Assembly (NCBI GenBank): GCA_963708775.1
Contig: CAVPTI010000022.1
Coordinates: 1 to 64,000 of the forward strand
Length of the DNA stretch: 64,000 nucleotides
DNA from: JAGVSR01 sp963708775
Lineage (GTDB): Bacteria > Pseudomonadota > Alphaproteobacteria > Rhizobiales > Hyphomicrobiaceae
Direction: 5' to 3'
Both the position numbers and the translations under genes were made by a program. The first letter of the stretch is position 1. Every line of letters starts with the position of its first letter. Of this stretch, positions 34,219 to 43,460 are shown one piece after another. The notes beneath the pieces are model-generated. The model searched no databases and had not been told where the DNA came from. It saw only the letters and a list, made by a program, of their open reading frames with translations.

Positions 34219-36021
34219 TCAATTCTCATCCATCTTGAGAGCGGCGATGAAGGCTTCCTGCGGGATCTCGACCTTGCCGAATTCGCGCATCTTCTTCTTG
34301 CCGGCCTTCTGCTTGTCGAGCAGCTTGCGCTTGCGCGAAATATCGCCGCCATAGCATTTCGCTATGACGTCCTTGCGCAGCGCCTTGATCGTCTCGCGCG
34401 CAATCACCTTGGCTCCGATCGCCGCTTGGATGGGAATCTGAAACAAGTGCGGCTTAATCAAATCCTTCAGCTTCTCGCACATCGACCGGCCGCGGCTATC
34501 CGCACGCCCCCGGTGCACGATGATCGACAGCGCATCCACTGGCTCGCTATTGACCAGGATCGACAGTTTAACGAGATCCCCCTCTTCGTAGCCCTGGATG
34601 TGATAGTCGAACGACGCATACCCGCGTGAAACGCTCTTCAGGCGGTCGTAAAAGTCGAACACCACTTCATTCAGCGGCAGTTCGTACACGAGCATCGCGC
34701 GTGAGCCGACATACGTGAGGGTCTTCTGCCGCCCGCGACGGTCCTGACAGAGTTTAAGAACCGCGCCGAGGTAGTCGTCAGGCACCAGGATCGTCGCCTC
34801 GATCCACGGCTCCTCGATGTGATCGATCTTCATAACCTCGGGCATGTCCGCCGGGTTATGCATTTCGATCACCGTGCCGTCCTTCATGTGCAAGTGATAG
34901 ATGACCGACGGCGCCGTGGTGATGAGATCGAGATTGAACTCGCGCACCAACCGTTCAGTGATGATTTCCAGGTGCAACAGGCCGAGGAAACCACAGCGGA
35001 AGCCGAACCCAAGTGCCGCGGAGCTCTCGGTTTCGAACGAAAAGCTCGCATCGTTGAGCCGGAGCTTGCCCATCGCCTCACGCAGATCTTCGAAGTCCGC
35101 CGCGTCCACGGGAAACAGACCGCAGAACACCACCGGTTGCGCCGGCTTGAAGCCTGGCAGTGCCTCCGCTGTCGGATGCTTTTCGTCCGTGATGGTGTCG
35201 CCAACGCGCGTATCGGCGACTTCCTTGATCGCGCCGGTAAAGAACCCGATCTCGCCGGGACCAAGCTCAGCGAGCATCTCCTGCTTGGGTCGAAAAATGC
35301 CGACGCGCTCGACCGGATACGCGCCATCTGTCGACATCATCTTGACGCGCTGACCCCTCTTCAGCGTGCCCTCGATGACGCGCACCAGAACCACGACCCC
35401 GAGATAGGCGTCATACCAGCTGTCGATCAGCATCGCCTTCAACGGCTTGTTGCGATCACCTTTTGGCGGCGGCAGCCGATCGACGATGGCCTCCAGCACG
35501 GCCTCGACGTTGAGACCCGTCTTCGCCGATACGCCGATGGCGTCCGAGGCATCGATCCCGATCACATCCTCGATCTGCTGTTTGACGCGATCGGCATCTG
35601 CGGATGGTAAGTCGATCTTGTTCAGGACCGGCAGGATCTCGAGGTTATTGTCGAGAGCCTGGTAGACATTGGCGAGCGTCTGCGCTTCGACGCCCTGGCT
35701 CGCATCCACGACAAGGATTGCGCCCTCGCAGGCGGCAAGCGACCGCGAGACCTCATAGGCGAAATCCACGTGGCCGGGTGTGTCCATCAGATTGAGCTGA
35801 TAGATCTTACCGTCCTTCGCCTTGTAATCGAGGCGCACGGTCTGCGCCTTGATGGTGATACCTCGCTCCCGCTCGATGTCCATGCTGTCGAGGATCTGCG
35901 CCTTCATCTCACGATCTGAGACGTTGCCGCACAGCTGAATTAACCGGTCCGACAACGTCGACTTGCCGTGGTCGATGTGGGCGATGATGGAGAAGTTTCG
36001 GATTAATGAGATATCTGTCAT
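34219..36021 (-). CDS. lepA: Elongation factor 4 (LepA)
   Basis: 600 residues from the ATG at 36021. The GTPase domain has IIAHIDHGKSTLSDRLIQLC (G1), RERGITIKAQTV (G2), DTPGHVDFAYEV (G3) and NKIDLPSAD (G4). Then domain II (GVVVLVRVIEGTLKRGQRVK) and the LepA-specific C-terminal domain (IPIQAAIGAKVIARETIKAL, RKDVIAKCYGGDISRKRKLL, DKQKAGKKKMREFGKVEIPQ). EF4 remodels stalled ribosomes under ionic stress. Full length and intact; divergent from the phasin-like gene at 36189. Confidence 0.97.
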   Translation of the reverse strand: MTDISLIRNFSIIAHIDHGKSTLSDRLIQLCGNVSDREMKAQILDSMDIERERGITIKAQTVRLDYKAKDGKIYQLNLMDTPGHVDFAYEVSRSLAACEGAILVVDASQGVEAQTLANVYQALDNNLEILPVLNKIDLPSADADRVKQQIEDVIGIDASDAIGVSAKTGLNVEAVLEAIVDRLPPPKGDRNKPLKAMLIDSWYDAYLGVVVLVRVIEGTLKRGQRVKMMSTDGAYPVERVGIFRPKQEMLAELGPGEIGFFTGAIKEVADTRVGDTITDEKHPTAEALPGFKPAQPVVFCGLFPVDAADFEDLREAMGKLRLNDASFSFETESSAALGFGFRCGFLGLLHLEIITERLVREFNLDLITTAPSVIYHLHMKDGTVIEMHNPADMPEVMKIDHIEEPWIEATILVPDDYLGAVLKLCQDRRGRQKTLTYVGSRAMLVYELPLNEVVFDFYDRLKSVSRGYASFDYHIQGYEEGDLVKLSILVNSEPVDALSIIVHRGRADSRGRSMCEKLKDLIKPHLFQIPIQAAIGAKVIARETIKALRKDVIAKCYGGDISRKRKLLDKQKAGKKKMREFGKVEIPQEAFIAALKMDEN

Positions 36022-36188
36022 GCGCGGCTGATAGCACTTGGGTTTCCCCGGCAAAAGGGGCGTTGTCCAGTCACCGTCGAACCGCCGCAGTACGGATCGG
36101 GCAGAAGGCGGATCACCGCCGAGACTGGCCACCTGCTATCGTGTATGCCACAATGACGGAAACCAATAATTTAACTGGAGGAAATGAC

Positions 36189-36776
36189 ATGGCAGGATCG
36201 GCGAATTCCCGCGGCAAAGGTTTCAAGGACGCGCTGGGCGCGGCCGGAGTGAGCGAAGAGGTACAGTCCGCGCTGACGTCCGCCTTTGAAGCCATGTGCG
36301 ACTGGCGCCAGGATGCGGCCAATCAGGCCGAGCGTCACGGCAACAAGGTTTTCGACAAAATGGGCGCTGCCGCAAAGGCGATGGGCTGGCCGGCCGAATT
36401 GGTCGACATGACCCGTCAACAGATGCAGCAGGCGTCTAGGATGCAGATCCAGGTGCTCGATCAGGTCATGGATGCCTGGGAGCAGCAGGTGAAAAATCCG
36501 GGCGCGGGTCTGCAGATGGTGCCGGGCGGAAATGGCTCTCCGTTCCAGTTTCCCAATTTCGGCAACATGCCCGGAATGCCCGGAATGTCAGGAATGCCCG
36601 GCATGCTTGACATGAAGAACATGCCCGATTTTGGCACTCTGCCCACCGCCCCACTGCAGTTCTGGATGCAGGCCGCCGAGATGTGGCAGAAGAGCTGGCA
36701 GCAGGCGCTCTCGTCCTGGATGGAAGCGCAGTCGAGCATGATGGGCGGCGACGACAAGGGTCGCGGCAAACGCTGA
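36189..36776 (+). CDS. Phasin-like granule protein with Met-Pro-Gly repeats
   Basis: 195 residues; the ATG at 36189 has a perfect GGAGG site. The N-terminal part is helical and amphipathic (GVSEEVQSALTSAFEAMCDW, DMTRQQMQQASRMQIQVLDQ), the middle is a low-complexity linker NMPGMPGMSGMPGM (four M-P/S-G steps), and the C-terminus is a Trp/Met-rich helix (LQFWMQAAEMWQKSWQQALS). The design (helix, hydrophobic Met-rich linker, aromatic helix) fits phasin or granule-binding proteins, but I cannot assign a named family. A starting ATG at 36154 is also in frame. Confidence 0.55.
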   Translation: MAGSANSRGKGFKDALGAAGVSEEVQSALTSAFEAMCDWRQDAANQAERHGNKVFDKMGAAAKAMGWPAELVDMTRQQMQQASRMQIQVLDQVMDAWEQQVKNPGAGLQMVPGGNGSPFQFPNFGNMPGMPGMSGMPGMLDMKNMPDFGTLPTAPLQFWMQAAEMWQKSWQQALSSWMEAQSSMMGGDDKGRGKR

Positions 36777-36800
36777 CTTTCGTCACGCGCGATCAATTGC

Positions 36801-36830
36801 GAAGCCGGCCGCTTCAAAGTGGCCGGTTTC
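36801..36830 (+). terminator. Probable terminator of the phasin-like gene
   Basis: CCGGCC (36805-36810) pairs with GGCCGG (36821-36826), extended by GAA/TTC with a bulge, then TTTCGTCGTTT. Located 25 bases after the stop. Confidence 0.5.
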
Positions 36831-36967
36831 GTCGTTTAACCAACCGCTAGACACGGGATTTTCGCATCGTGCCACCTGTTGCTGCCCGAAGGCAACCGCA
36901 CTAACGTCCGCTGCAAATGGCTGCCCATAGCTGGGGATTTCCCGGCGCGCGCCAAACGGGGGATGAT

Positions 36968-38545
36968 ATGACGGTGTCTCAATCGAGCGGGACGAGCGCG
37001 CCTTCGCGTCTGGATATGTCCACCGTCGGCGCCGACCTTCTCGCCTCCGTCGTTGTCTTCCTGGTTGCCCTGCCGCTCTGCATGGGTATCGCGCTCGCCT
37101 CCGGTCTGCCGCCGACCGCCGGCATCATCACAGGCATCATCGGCGGCATCGTTGTCGGAGTTTTGGCCGGTTCGCCGCTGCAGGTCAGCGGACCCGCCGC
37201 AGGCTTGGCCGTCCTTGTTTATGAACTCGTCCAGTCACACGGCGTCGAGATGCTCGGCACGATCGTGCTCTTTGCAGGCCTGATACAATTGGCAGCCGGC
37301 ATGCTGAGATTGGGCCAGTGGTTTCGCGCCGTCTCTCCTGCCGTCATCCATGGCATGCTGGCGGGCATCGGCATTCTGATCTTTGCCGCACAGTTTCACG
37401 TGATGCTCGATGGCAAGCCGATCGGCACGGGGATTCAAAACCTGCTCGGGATCCCCGGCGCCGTAATGAGCGCGATTTCAGCGGGCGACTCGCACCTCAC
37501 CGCAGGTGAAGTGGGCGTGCTCACCATCGCCGCCATCTTTGCTTGGGCGTCACTCGCCCCGAAATCCTTGAAGGTCATTCCCGCGCCACTCGTCGGCGTC
37601 GTCGTCGGCATGTCCGCCGCGGCCATCTTCAACCTCAATTCGATCAAATTCGTCAGCGTGCCCGAAAACTTCTGGTCGACGCTTGTGTTCCCAACGCCCG
37701 CGACGGTCGGCGCGGTCTTGACCGATTACCACTTGATTATTGGCGCCGTCGCCATCGCCTTCATTGCCTCAGCTGAAACGCTCCTCTGTGCCACCGCCGT
37801 CGATCAGATGCATTCCGGCGCCCGTACCAAGTACGACCGCGAACTCTCAGCCCAAGGCGTCGGCAACGCCATCTGCGGTGCGCTTGGAGCCCTTCCGATG
37901 ACCGGTGTAATCGTGCGATCAGGGGCGAACGTCGAAGCCGGTGCGAAGACGCGGCTTTCAGCGATCCTGCATGGCTTTTGGCTGCTCTTGTTCGCGAGCC
38001 TCCTGCCCTGGACACTGAGCTACATCCCCTTGTCGTCCCTTGCCGCCGTCCTCGTCTACACCGGCTACAAGCTCGCCTATCCGAAGATCGTGCCCACGCT
38101 GCTGCAGTACGGCACGGCAAAAGTTTTCATTTATGCCGCCACGATCATCATGATCGTTTCGACAGACCTCTTGAAAGGCGTGCTGACGGGTGTGGTTCTC
38201 TCACTTGGACGCGTGCTCTACGCGCTCACCCGCCTCGACATCACTACGGAAGAAGTGCCAGGAACCAAGCGCATCGACATGCACCTTTCCGGCACCGCAA
38301 CAGTCCTCGGCTTGCCCAAGCTTGCGCAAGCTCTCGAAGCCTTGCCCCAGGGGTCCCAGGTGACGGTCCACATCAGTGATCTGAACTACATCGATCACGC
38401 CTGCCTCGACCTCCTCGGCAACTGGGAGAAGCAGCACACATCGACAGGTGGAACACTGACGATTGAATGGCAGCAGTTAGCCGAAAAGTACCACCGTCGG
38501 CACGGGACACCTCCTGCGGAGCCCGTCGGATCGCCACGAGGTTAG
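36968..38545 (+). CDS. SulP-family inorganic anion transporter with STAS domain
   Basis: 525 residues. The membrane part begins DLLASVVVFLVALPLCMGIA, LASGLPPTAGIITGIIGGIV and GSPLQVSGPAAGLAVLVYEL, typical SulP helices, with AETLLCATAVDQMHSGARTK and GALGALPMTGVIVRSGANVE (the SLC26 signature region) in the middle. The C-terminal 100 residues are a cytoplasmic STAS domain (TVHISDLNYIDHACLDLLGN). It likely takes up sulfate or bicarbonate with Na+ or H+. The ATG at 36968 is chosen over the upstream 36917 because it directly precedes the family start. Confidence 0.87.
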   Translation: MTVSQSSGTSAPSRLDMSTVGADLLASVVVFLVALPLCMGIALASGLPPTAGIITGIIGGIVVGVLAGSPLQVSGPAAGLAVLVYELVQSHGVEMLGTIVLFAGLIQLAAGMLRLGQWFRAVSPAVIHGMLAGIGILIFAAQFHVMLDGKPIGTGIQNLLGIPGAVMSAISAGDSHLTAGEVGVLTIAAIFAWASLAPKSLKVIPAPLVGVVVGMSAAAIFNLNSIKFVSVPENFWSTLVFPTPATVGAVLTDYHLIIGAVAIAFIASAETLLCATAVDQMHSGARTKYDRELSAQGVGNAICGALGALPMTGVIVRSGANVEAGAKTRLSAILHGFWLLLFASLLPWTLSYIPLSSLAAVLVYTGYKLAYPKIVPTLLQYGTAKVFIYAATIIMIVSTDLLKGVLTGVVLSLGRVLYALTRLDITTEEVPGTKRIDMHLSGTATVLGLPKLAQALEALPQGSQVTVHISDLNYIDHACLDLLGNWEKQHTSTGGTLTIEWQQLAEKYHRRHGTPPAEPVGSPRG

Positions 38546-38625
38546 GAATTTTCGCTGGGATCGGTCTTGACGTCGCCATACCCGTCGGCATGAGTCACCG
38601 CATTCGGTTATTCAGAGGACCACGA

Positions 38626-40065
38626 ATGTCTCTCCCACGTCTCGCCGCCGCGGTCGCGACCGGCCTCGGAATGCTGGTCGCCCCGGCTACAAACATGGAA
38701 CGGGCATTCGCCCAAGGCATCGAATTCGGTCCACCAACCGTCAAGCCGGCGCCAGTTAAGCCGAAGTCCCCTGCGGTGCAGCATCTTGAACCCGGCGCGT
38801 CTGCCCCAACCGCCACCTCTACCGGCAACAACGCCGGCCTCGCGCGCCAGGTCCCCGGCCCCGGCACGCCGAACCCGCTCGCCGCCAAGTATGCCACCTC
38901 TGGCCTGCCGCCGAAGGCAAAGCCCGCCAATTGCAAGAACGAGGTCGGTTTCGAAGCCTGGCTCGCCCGCTTCCGGAAGGACGCCGCCGCCGCAGGCGTC
39001 TCCGCACGCACGATCTCGCTTGCTCTCAACGGCCGCACGCTCGACACCGGCGTCATCTCGCGCGACCGCAAACAGGGCTTCTTCGCCCAGAGCTTCACTG
39101 ATTTCTCGGCCAAACTGGCCACCAACAATCGCGTCACCAACGGCCGCGCGCAGATCAAGAGGAATGCCGACGCCTTCGCCCGTGCCGCCAAGGACTATGG
39201 CGTCCCGGCATCCGTCATCACTGGCTTTTGGGCGCTCGAAAGCGATTTCGGCGCGGGGATGGGCAAGCTGCCGATCCTGAATTCGCTGACGACGCTGGCT
39301 TACGACTGCCGCCGCGGTGAGATGTTCCGCACTGAATTGATGGCCGCACTCGAGATCATCGATCGCGGTGATATGACCCCTGACACGATGATCGGCTCCT
39401 GGGCCGGCGAAATCGGGCAGACCCAGTTCCTGCCGACACGCTACCTTGCGCATGCGATCGATTATGACGGCGACAGCGACATCAACCTGTTCGCAAACCC
39501 GACCGACATCATCGGCTCCACCGCCAACTACATGACCCACCTCGGCTGGCGCCGCGACGAGCCCTGGCTCGAAGAAGTCGTGCTGACCAGCGATCTTCCC
39601 TGGGATAAAGCTGATCTCGCGATCAAGCTGCCGCGCTCGCAATGGGCTGCCTGGGGCGTCACTCGTCTCGATGGCTCGGCCCTGCCGGATGACACGATGC
39701 CGGCGTCCCTCATGCTGCCGATGGGCCGGTTCGGCCCGGCCTTCCTGGCTTATGAGAACTTCAACGTCTATTTGCAGTGGAACCAGTCACTGACCTACGC
39801 AATCACCGCTGCGTGGCTGGCGACGCGCATCGACGGGGCGCCGCTCATGAAGAAGCCGAAGCGCGACATCGCCGTGCTTCCGCCCGAGGACGCCAAGGAA
39901 CTCCAGCGACAGCTCAAGAAACGTGGTTTCGACGTAGGCGAAGTGGACGGCAAGATTGGCGCTGCGACGCGCACAGCCGTGAAGACGATGCAGATCAAGC
40001 TCGGCTTGCCAGCTGACAGCTATCCCACACCCGAACTGCTCGCGGCTTTGCGCGCCGAAAGCTGA
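38626..40065 (+). CDS. Secreted lytic murein transglycosylase (MltB type) with peptidoglycan-binding domain
   Basis: 479 residues. A signal peptide (about 1-28) and a Pro/Thr-rich linker lead into the SLT_2 domain: FEAWLARFRKDAAAAGVSAR, RDRKQGFFAQSFTDF, ITGFWALESDFGAGMGKLPI with the catalytic Glu in ALESDFG, RRGEMFRTELMAALEIIDRG, and GSWAGEIGQTQFLPTRYLAH. The last 65 residues are a PG_binding_1 domain (ELQRQLKKRGFDVGEVDGKI, GAATRTAVKTMQIKLGLPAD). It cleaves the glycan strand to 1,6-anhydro products in the periplasm. A starting ATG at 38590 is also possible. A second, shorter paralogue lies at 47328. Confidence 0.9.
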   Translation: MSLPRLAAAVATGLGMLVAPATNMERAFAQGIEFGPPTVKPAPVKPKSPAVQHLEPGASAPTATSTGNNAGLARQVPGPGTPNPLAAKYATSGLPPKAKPANCKNEVGFEAWLARFRKDAAAAGVSARTISLALNGRTLDTGVISRDRKQGFFAQSFTDFSAKLATNNRVTNGRAQIKRNADAFARAAKDYGVPASVITGFWALESDFGAGMGKLPILNSLTTLAYDCRRGEMFRTELMAALEIIDRGDMTPDTMIGSWAGEIGQTQFLPTRYLAHAIDYDGDSDINLFANPTDIIGSTANYMTHLGWRRDEPWLEEVVLTSDLPWDKADLAIKLPRSQWAAWGVTRLDGSALPDDTMPASLMLPMGRFGPAFLAYENFNVYLQWNQSLTYAITAAWLATRIDGAPLMKKPKRDIAVLPPEDAKELQRQLKKRGFDVGEVDGKIGAATRTAVKTMQIKLGLPADSYPTPELLAALRAES

Positions 40066-40088
40066 TCCCGCGATAGATTAAAATAGAG

Positions 40089-40117
40089 CGGCCGCCGTCT
40101 GGGCTAGACGGCGGCCG
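40089..40117. terminator. Bidirectional terminator hairpin
   Basis: CGGCCGCCGTCT (40089-40100) pairs with AGACGGCGGCCG (40106-40117), twelve pairs. On the minus strand it is followed by CTCTATTTTAATC, giving a U-rich tail for the gene at 40142; on the plus strand it follows the transglycosylase stop. Confidence 0.75.
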
Positions 40118-40141
40118 TTCGTCCTTAGTGCTTGCGTGCGA

Positions 40142-40450
40142 TCAGAGCTTGCAAATCGTCGCTGAACCGCGGCAGGTCCAGCCCCACGAGCCGCCCTTGG
40201 TGCAGCTGTACTTGCGTGGGCCGAATGAATATCCGGGCGTGCTGCCGTTCGACATCCAGGCAGCCCAGGCGCCCCAGTCCACCGCCTGCAACAGAGCCTC
40301 ATCCACCTGGAACTTGGCGTCCTTTTCCGAACCAGCCTCGCCGACGGCGCCCTTGCGGACACACTCTTTTGCCTCCGCCGAAGCTGCAGCCCCAAGCATA
40401 ATGCCGGCGACGGCGATTGCCCCCGTCATGGCGCGTACGAAATTGGTCAT
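40142..40450 (-). CDS. Small secreted four-cysteine protein, unknown
   Basis: 102 residues with a signal peptide (AMTGAIAVAGIMLGAAASAE, cleavage after AEA). The mature part has four Cys (KECVRKG, KYSCTKGG, WTCRGS, ATICKL) and aromatic segments (AVDWGAWAAWMSNGSTPGYS), suggesting a small disulfide-bonded periplasmic domain. Not recognised as a named family. Ends at the bidirectional terminator. Confidence 0.6.
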   Translation of the reverse strand: MTNFVRAMTGAIAVAGIMLGAAASAEAKECVRKGAVGEAGSEKDAKFQVDEALLQAVDWGAWAAWMSNGSTPGYSFGPRKYSCTKGGSWGWTCRGSATICKL

Positions 40451-40615
40451 GTCTCAGGCCTCCCGACCTTGTTTCATAGAATCAACAGAGGAAACTCTGC
40501 CTCCATCGATCGGCGTTGCCTACCGCGACCGGTGAAAAACGTGGGGACGAACCCGTGCCGGCGTCGATCAAAATCAGCTGCGCACGGCTGCCAAGCTGCG
40601 CTAGGGTTTTGATCA

Positions 40616-41410
40616 ATGTTGATAAACCAGATTCACAATGTGCGGTTCGGGCGGCTGACGGCTCTCCCACTCGCCGTTGCCGCCGTCATAGCCTTTGCTG
40701 CTGCAGCAGCATCGCAAGCCCAGCAGCCGGGGCTTATTGGCGACGATGATCGTAGGCCTGTCGCCGGCACTGGCCGGCCTTGGGATGCGATCGGCCAAGT
40801 CAACATCGGCGGCTATCGTACAGTCGGCCAATGCACCGGCACACTTGTAAGGCCAGATCTCGTCATCACCGCCGCTCACTGCGTCATGGACGATGTAAAA
40901 GCGAAGCCCCACCCGACACACAACATTCATTTTCTCGCAGGCGTCAGCGGAGAAAAGCACCTCGCCCACGCGAAAGCGAAGTGCCTGCGATTTTTGAAGG
41001 GCTATGCCTATGTGCCGGTCCGCAATGCCAATGGAGTTCCACTAGCCGCGCTTTACCAGGACGTAGCTGCAATCGTTCTCACAACTGAGCTGGCACTCGA
41101 ACCCGCGGCCGTAGCGAACATACGTGCCCGCGACCCTGGCGAGTCTCTCGTCCACGCCGCCTATCCATCCGATCGCCGCTATCAGCTGCTCGCCCACGTG
41201 GGCTGCCGCCTGCTGCGCCCCAATCGACCAGTCCCAATCTGGCTCAACGACTGTGACACCCATCCAGCGAGTTCTGGTGGCCCCGTTTTCGTCGAAGAGA
41301 ACGGCCAGTTGCGCATCGCAGCCGTTATGGTCGGCGCCGGCCGCCGCAACAATACCGCGCTCCCCATCGCCGTCTGGCAGGAACTCCTCGACGGCAAGGG
41401 GTGCGAGTAG
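40616..41410 (+). CDS. Secreted trypsin-like serine protease
   Basis: 264 residues, signal anchor at about 12-36 (LTALPLAVAAVIAFAAAAAS). The chymotrypsin fold shows the catalytic triad H88 (VITAAHCVMDD), D149 (LYQDVAAIVLT) and S220 (HPASSGGPVFVEE). The nucleophile motif is S-S-G-G-P rather than the usual G-D-S-G-G-P, so a D-to-S change lies before the serine. Cysteines at TAAHC and GQCTGTL can pair. It probably hydrolyses periplasmic proteins. It is convergent with the pyridoxamine-oxidase-like gene, six bases between stops. Confidence 0.82.
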   Translation: MLINQIHNVRFGRLTALPLAVAAVIAFAAAAASQAQQPGLIGDDDRRPVAGTGRPWDAIGQVNIGGYRTVGQCTGTLVRPDLVITAAHCVMDDVKAKPHPTHNIHFLAGVSGEKHLAHAKAKCLRFLKGYAYVPVRNANGVPLAALYQDVAAIVLTTELALEPAAVANIRARDPGESLVHAAYPSDRRYQLLAHVGCRLLRPNRPVPIWLNDCDTHPASSGGPVFVEENGQLRIAAVMVGAGRRNNTALPIAVWQELLDGKGCE

Positions 41411-41416
41411 TTGCGT

Positions 41417-42076
41417 TCAAGCCTTCTCGTCGCCCGTGAGCACCTTGCCCATCCAATCCTCGATGGTGATCTGCCCGACCTTCTCAACCACCGCTGTCTC
41501 GTGTGGACGCAGCACGTCCTGAATGCCGTCGATCCGTTTCCACTCGCAGAACGGCGTCTCCGCATTCTCCGCGGGTGCATAACGTGACGTCTGCACCTTC
41601 TGATATCGGTGCACGTAGCGAGGGCAGTTCATCCAGAGTTCGCTCACACTCACGACCACCGCAAGCTCCGCTTCCCTGAACATTGCCAAAGCCTTCGGAT
41701 CGCGTGACAGCGCGGCGCGGCCTTGCAGGCGCAAACGGAATGGCTTTTCGAAATCGATGAAAAGCAGCCCCACCTCTGGGTTGCCCGCGATGTTCCCCAT
41801 CGACAAATACATCCCGTTGCCGTCGTAGCTTGGGAACGCAATCGTCTGGGCATCGAGCACGCGCACGAAACCCGGCGTGCCGCCTTTGTAGGATACGGTC
41901 GGCCGGCCGCGATCGTCGACGGACGACAGGAAGAACATGTCCCGTCCCTCGATGAACGCCTTCTCCATGTCGGTGATCTCGGTCTTCATGGCGATCGCTT
42001 CGATGCGGTCGGCCATCGGACGGCTATCGAACTGATCCTGCAGGGCGCGGTGCTCGGGTCCGTACAGTCGGCTCAT
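41417..42076 (-). CDS. Pyridoxamine 5'-phosphate oxidase-like flavoprotein
   Basis: 219 residues of the split-barrel FMN fold: AFIEGRDMFFLSSVDDRGRP, TVSYKGGTPGFVRVLDAQTI, AFPSYDGNGMYLSMGNIAGN and PEVGLLFIDFEKPFRLRLQG. The central strand pattern and the PxxGLLFIDF stretch mark the PNPOx-like superfamily. Not the vitamin B6 enzyme itself; it may be an FMN-, F420- or haem-binding reductase. Cytoplasmic, monocistronic, intact. Confidence 0.75.
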   Translation of the reverse strand: MSRLYGPEHRALQDQFDSRPMADRIEAIAMKTEITDMEKAFIEGRDMFFLSSVDDRGRPTVSYKGGTPGFVRVLDAQTIAFPSYDGNGMYLSMGNIAGNPEVGLLFIDFEKPFRLRLQGRAALSRDPKALAMFREAELAVVVSVSELWMNCPRYVHRYQKVQTSRYAPAENAETPFCEWKRIDGIQDVLRPHETAVVEKVGQITIEDWMGKVLTGDEKA

Positions 42077-42176
42077 GGCATTTTCCTTCCCGTCTTTTTG
42101 TGGTTGTGGTTAGACGCGGCTTATAGCATTGCCCGCTCATGGTGGCGCGGGAAGGGCCGCCTCATCACCTGATGTT

Positions 42177-42827
42177 TTGAGGCTGCAATTGCCCCGTTCC
42201 GCGAAGTCGTACGGCTCCATCGGCATCCCCACTCCGCCCGCCCCGCGCGGACGGCGCGTCGGTGTCATGGGCGGATCGTTCAACCCTCCGCATGAGGGCC
42301 ACAAGCTGGCGGCGGAGGTCGCGCTGCAACGTCTCGGCCTCGATGAAGTGTGGTGGATCGTGACGCCAGGCAATCCGCTCAAATCGCGCGGAGCGTTGAA
42401 GCCGCTTCGCGATCGCCTTGAAGCGGTGCGGGCGCTGGCACGCCACCCACGGATGCGCGTCACAGGCTTCGAAGAGGCCTTGGGCTCGCCATTCACAGCC
42501 GTCACGCTCCAGTTTCTCGCGCGCCGCTACAGCGGGGTGCGGTTTGTCTGGATCATGGGAGCCGACAACCTCGTCACGTTTAATCGCTGGCAAGACTGGC
42601 GAGGCATTGCCGCAACCATGCCGATGGCCATCGTGGACCGGCCGGGTTATCGGTGGAAGGCCTTGGCCTCACCGGCCGCTCAAGCCCTCGCCCCCTACCG
42701 CGTGCCAGAAGCACAGGCGCGCCATCTGGCGAGTCTCGACCCTCCGGCCTGGGCGTTCTTGACGAACCAACTCACCCCGCACTCTTCCACCGCATTGCGC
42801 CAAAGCGCTGATAAAAAAGAAGAATAG
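42177..42827 (+). CDS. nadD: Nicotinate-nucleotide adenylyltransferase NadD
   Basis: About 216 residues. The nucleotidyltransferase core reads VGVMGGSFNPPHEGHKLAAE with the GSFNPPHxGH signature, then WWIVTPGNPLKSRGALKPLR, FVWIMGADNLVTFNRWQDWR (IMGADN) and the C-terminal LTPHSSTALRQ (ISSTxIR motif). It makes deamido-NAD. The start is uncertain: I use the TTG at 42177; the frame opens at 42129 and no ATG precedes the core. It leads the conserved nadD-rsfS-rlmH order. Confidence 0.9.
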   Translation: MRLQLPRSAKSYGSIGIPTPPAPRGRRVGVMGGSFNPPHEGHKLAAEVALQRLGLDEVWWIVTPGNPLKSRGALKPLRDRLEAVRALARHPRMRVTGFEEALGSPFTAVTLQFLARRYSGVRFVWIMGADNLVTFNRWQDWRGIAATMPMAIVDRPGYRWKALASPAAQALAPYRVPEAQARHLASLDPPAWAFLTNQLTPHSSTALRQSADKKEE

Positions 42828-42985
42828 CCTATCGCTGCACGTCCGAAGAGACGCTTCCCTTCAGCATCGGTTGCCGAGCGGGCCCCCGCGCCTTATCTTC
42901 TTTGGTGTTGGTGCTGGACCAACCCGAAGACGGCCGGCCGCCGGCAGCCTTCGCGACGGCAACGGAAAGGACCATAGACCCCCAC

Positions 42986-43402
42986 ATGCCAACATCCACC
43001 GGAGCAGCCCCTAAGGGTGCTTCTACCGCCGCCAGGGCCCCTGATAGCCCGGCAGCGGCCGCCTCGGCCGAGCTTCTGAAGGGCGTCGTCGAGTGGCTCG
43101 ACGAAGCCAAGGCCGAAGAGATCGTGACCGTCGATCTCGCAGGTAAATCTTCTATCGGCGACTACATGGTCATCGCCTCCGGCCGGTCGGACCGGCACGT
43201 CGGTGCCATTGCCGATCAGCTCCGCAAAAAGCTCAAGGACAGCGGATGCCCCACCGTGCGGGTGGAGGGTATGGAAACCTGTGACTGGGTGCTCGTCGAC
43301 AGTGGCGATATCATCATTCACGTCTTCCGGCCCGAGGTACGCGATTTCTACAACCTCGAGAAAATGTGGTCCGTGGACCGGCCGGTTGACGCGGCCCATT
43401 GA
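42986..43402 (+). CDS. rsfS: Ribosome silencing factor RsfS
   Basis: 138 residues; after an Ala/Pro-rich N-terminus the RsfS domain runs ELLKGVVEWLDEAKAEEIVT, VDLAGKSSIGDYMVIASGRS, DRHVGAIADQLRKKL, CDWVLVDSGDIIIHVFRPEV and RDFYNLEKMWSVDRPV. It binds L14 of the large ribosomal subunit and blocks joining in stationary phase. It lies between nadD and rlmH, the usual order. Confidence 0.95.
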   Translation: MPTSTGAAPKGASTAARAPDSPAAAASAELLKGVVEWLDEAKAEEIVTVDLAGKSSIGDYMVIASGRSDRHVGAIADQLRKKLKDSGCPTVRVEGMETCDWVLVDSGDIIIHVFRPEVRDFYNLEKMWSVDRPVDAAH

Positions 43403-43460
43403 TGATGGCGCAGGCGCGATCACGTTGAACTGAGGGCGCGGCTGCGCGCACGGGAATGGT

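Noticed and set aside
42129..42176. N-terminal extension of NadD from 42129
   Set aside because: It has no family precedent and no ribosome site; the TTG at 42177 gives a more normal length, though this is not certain.
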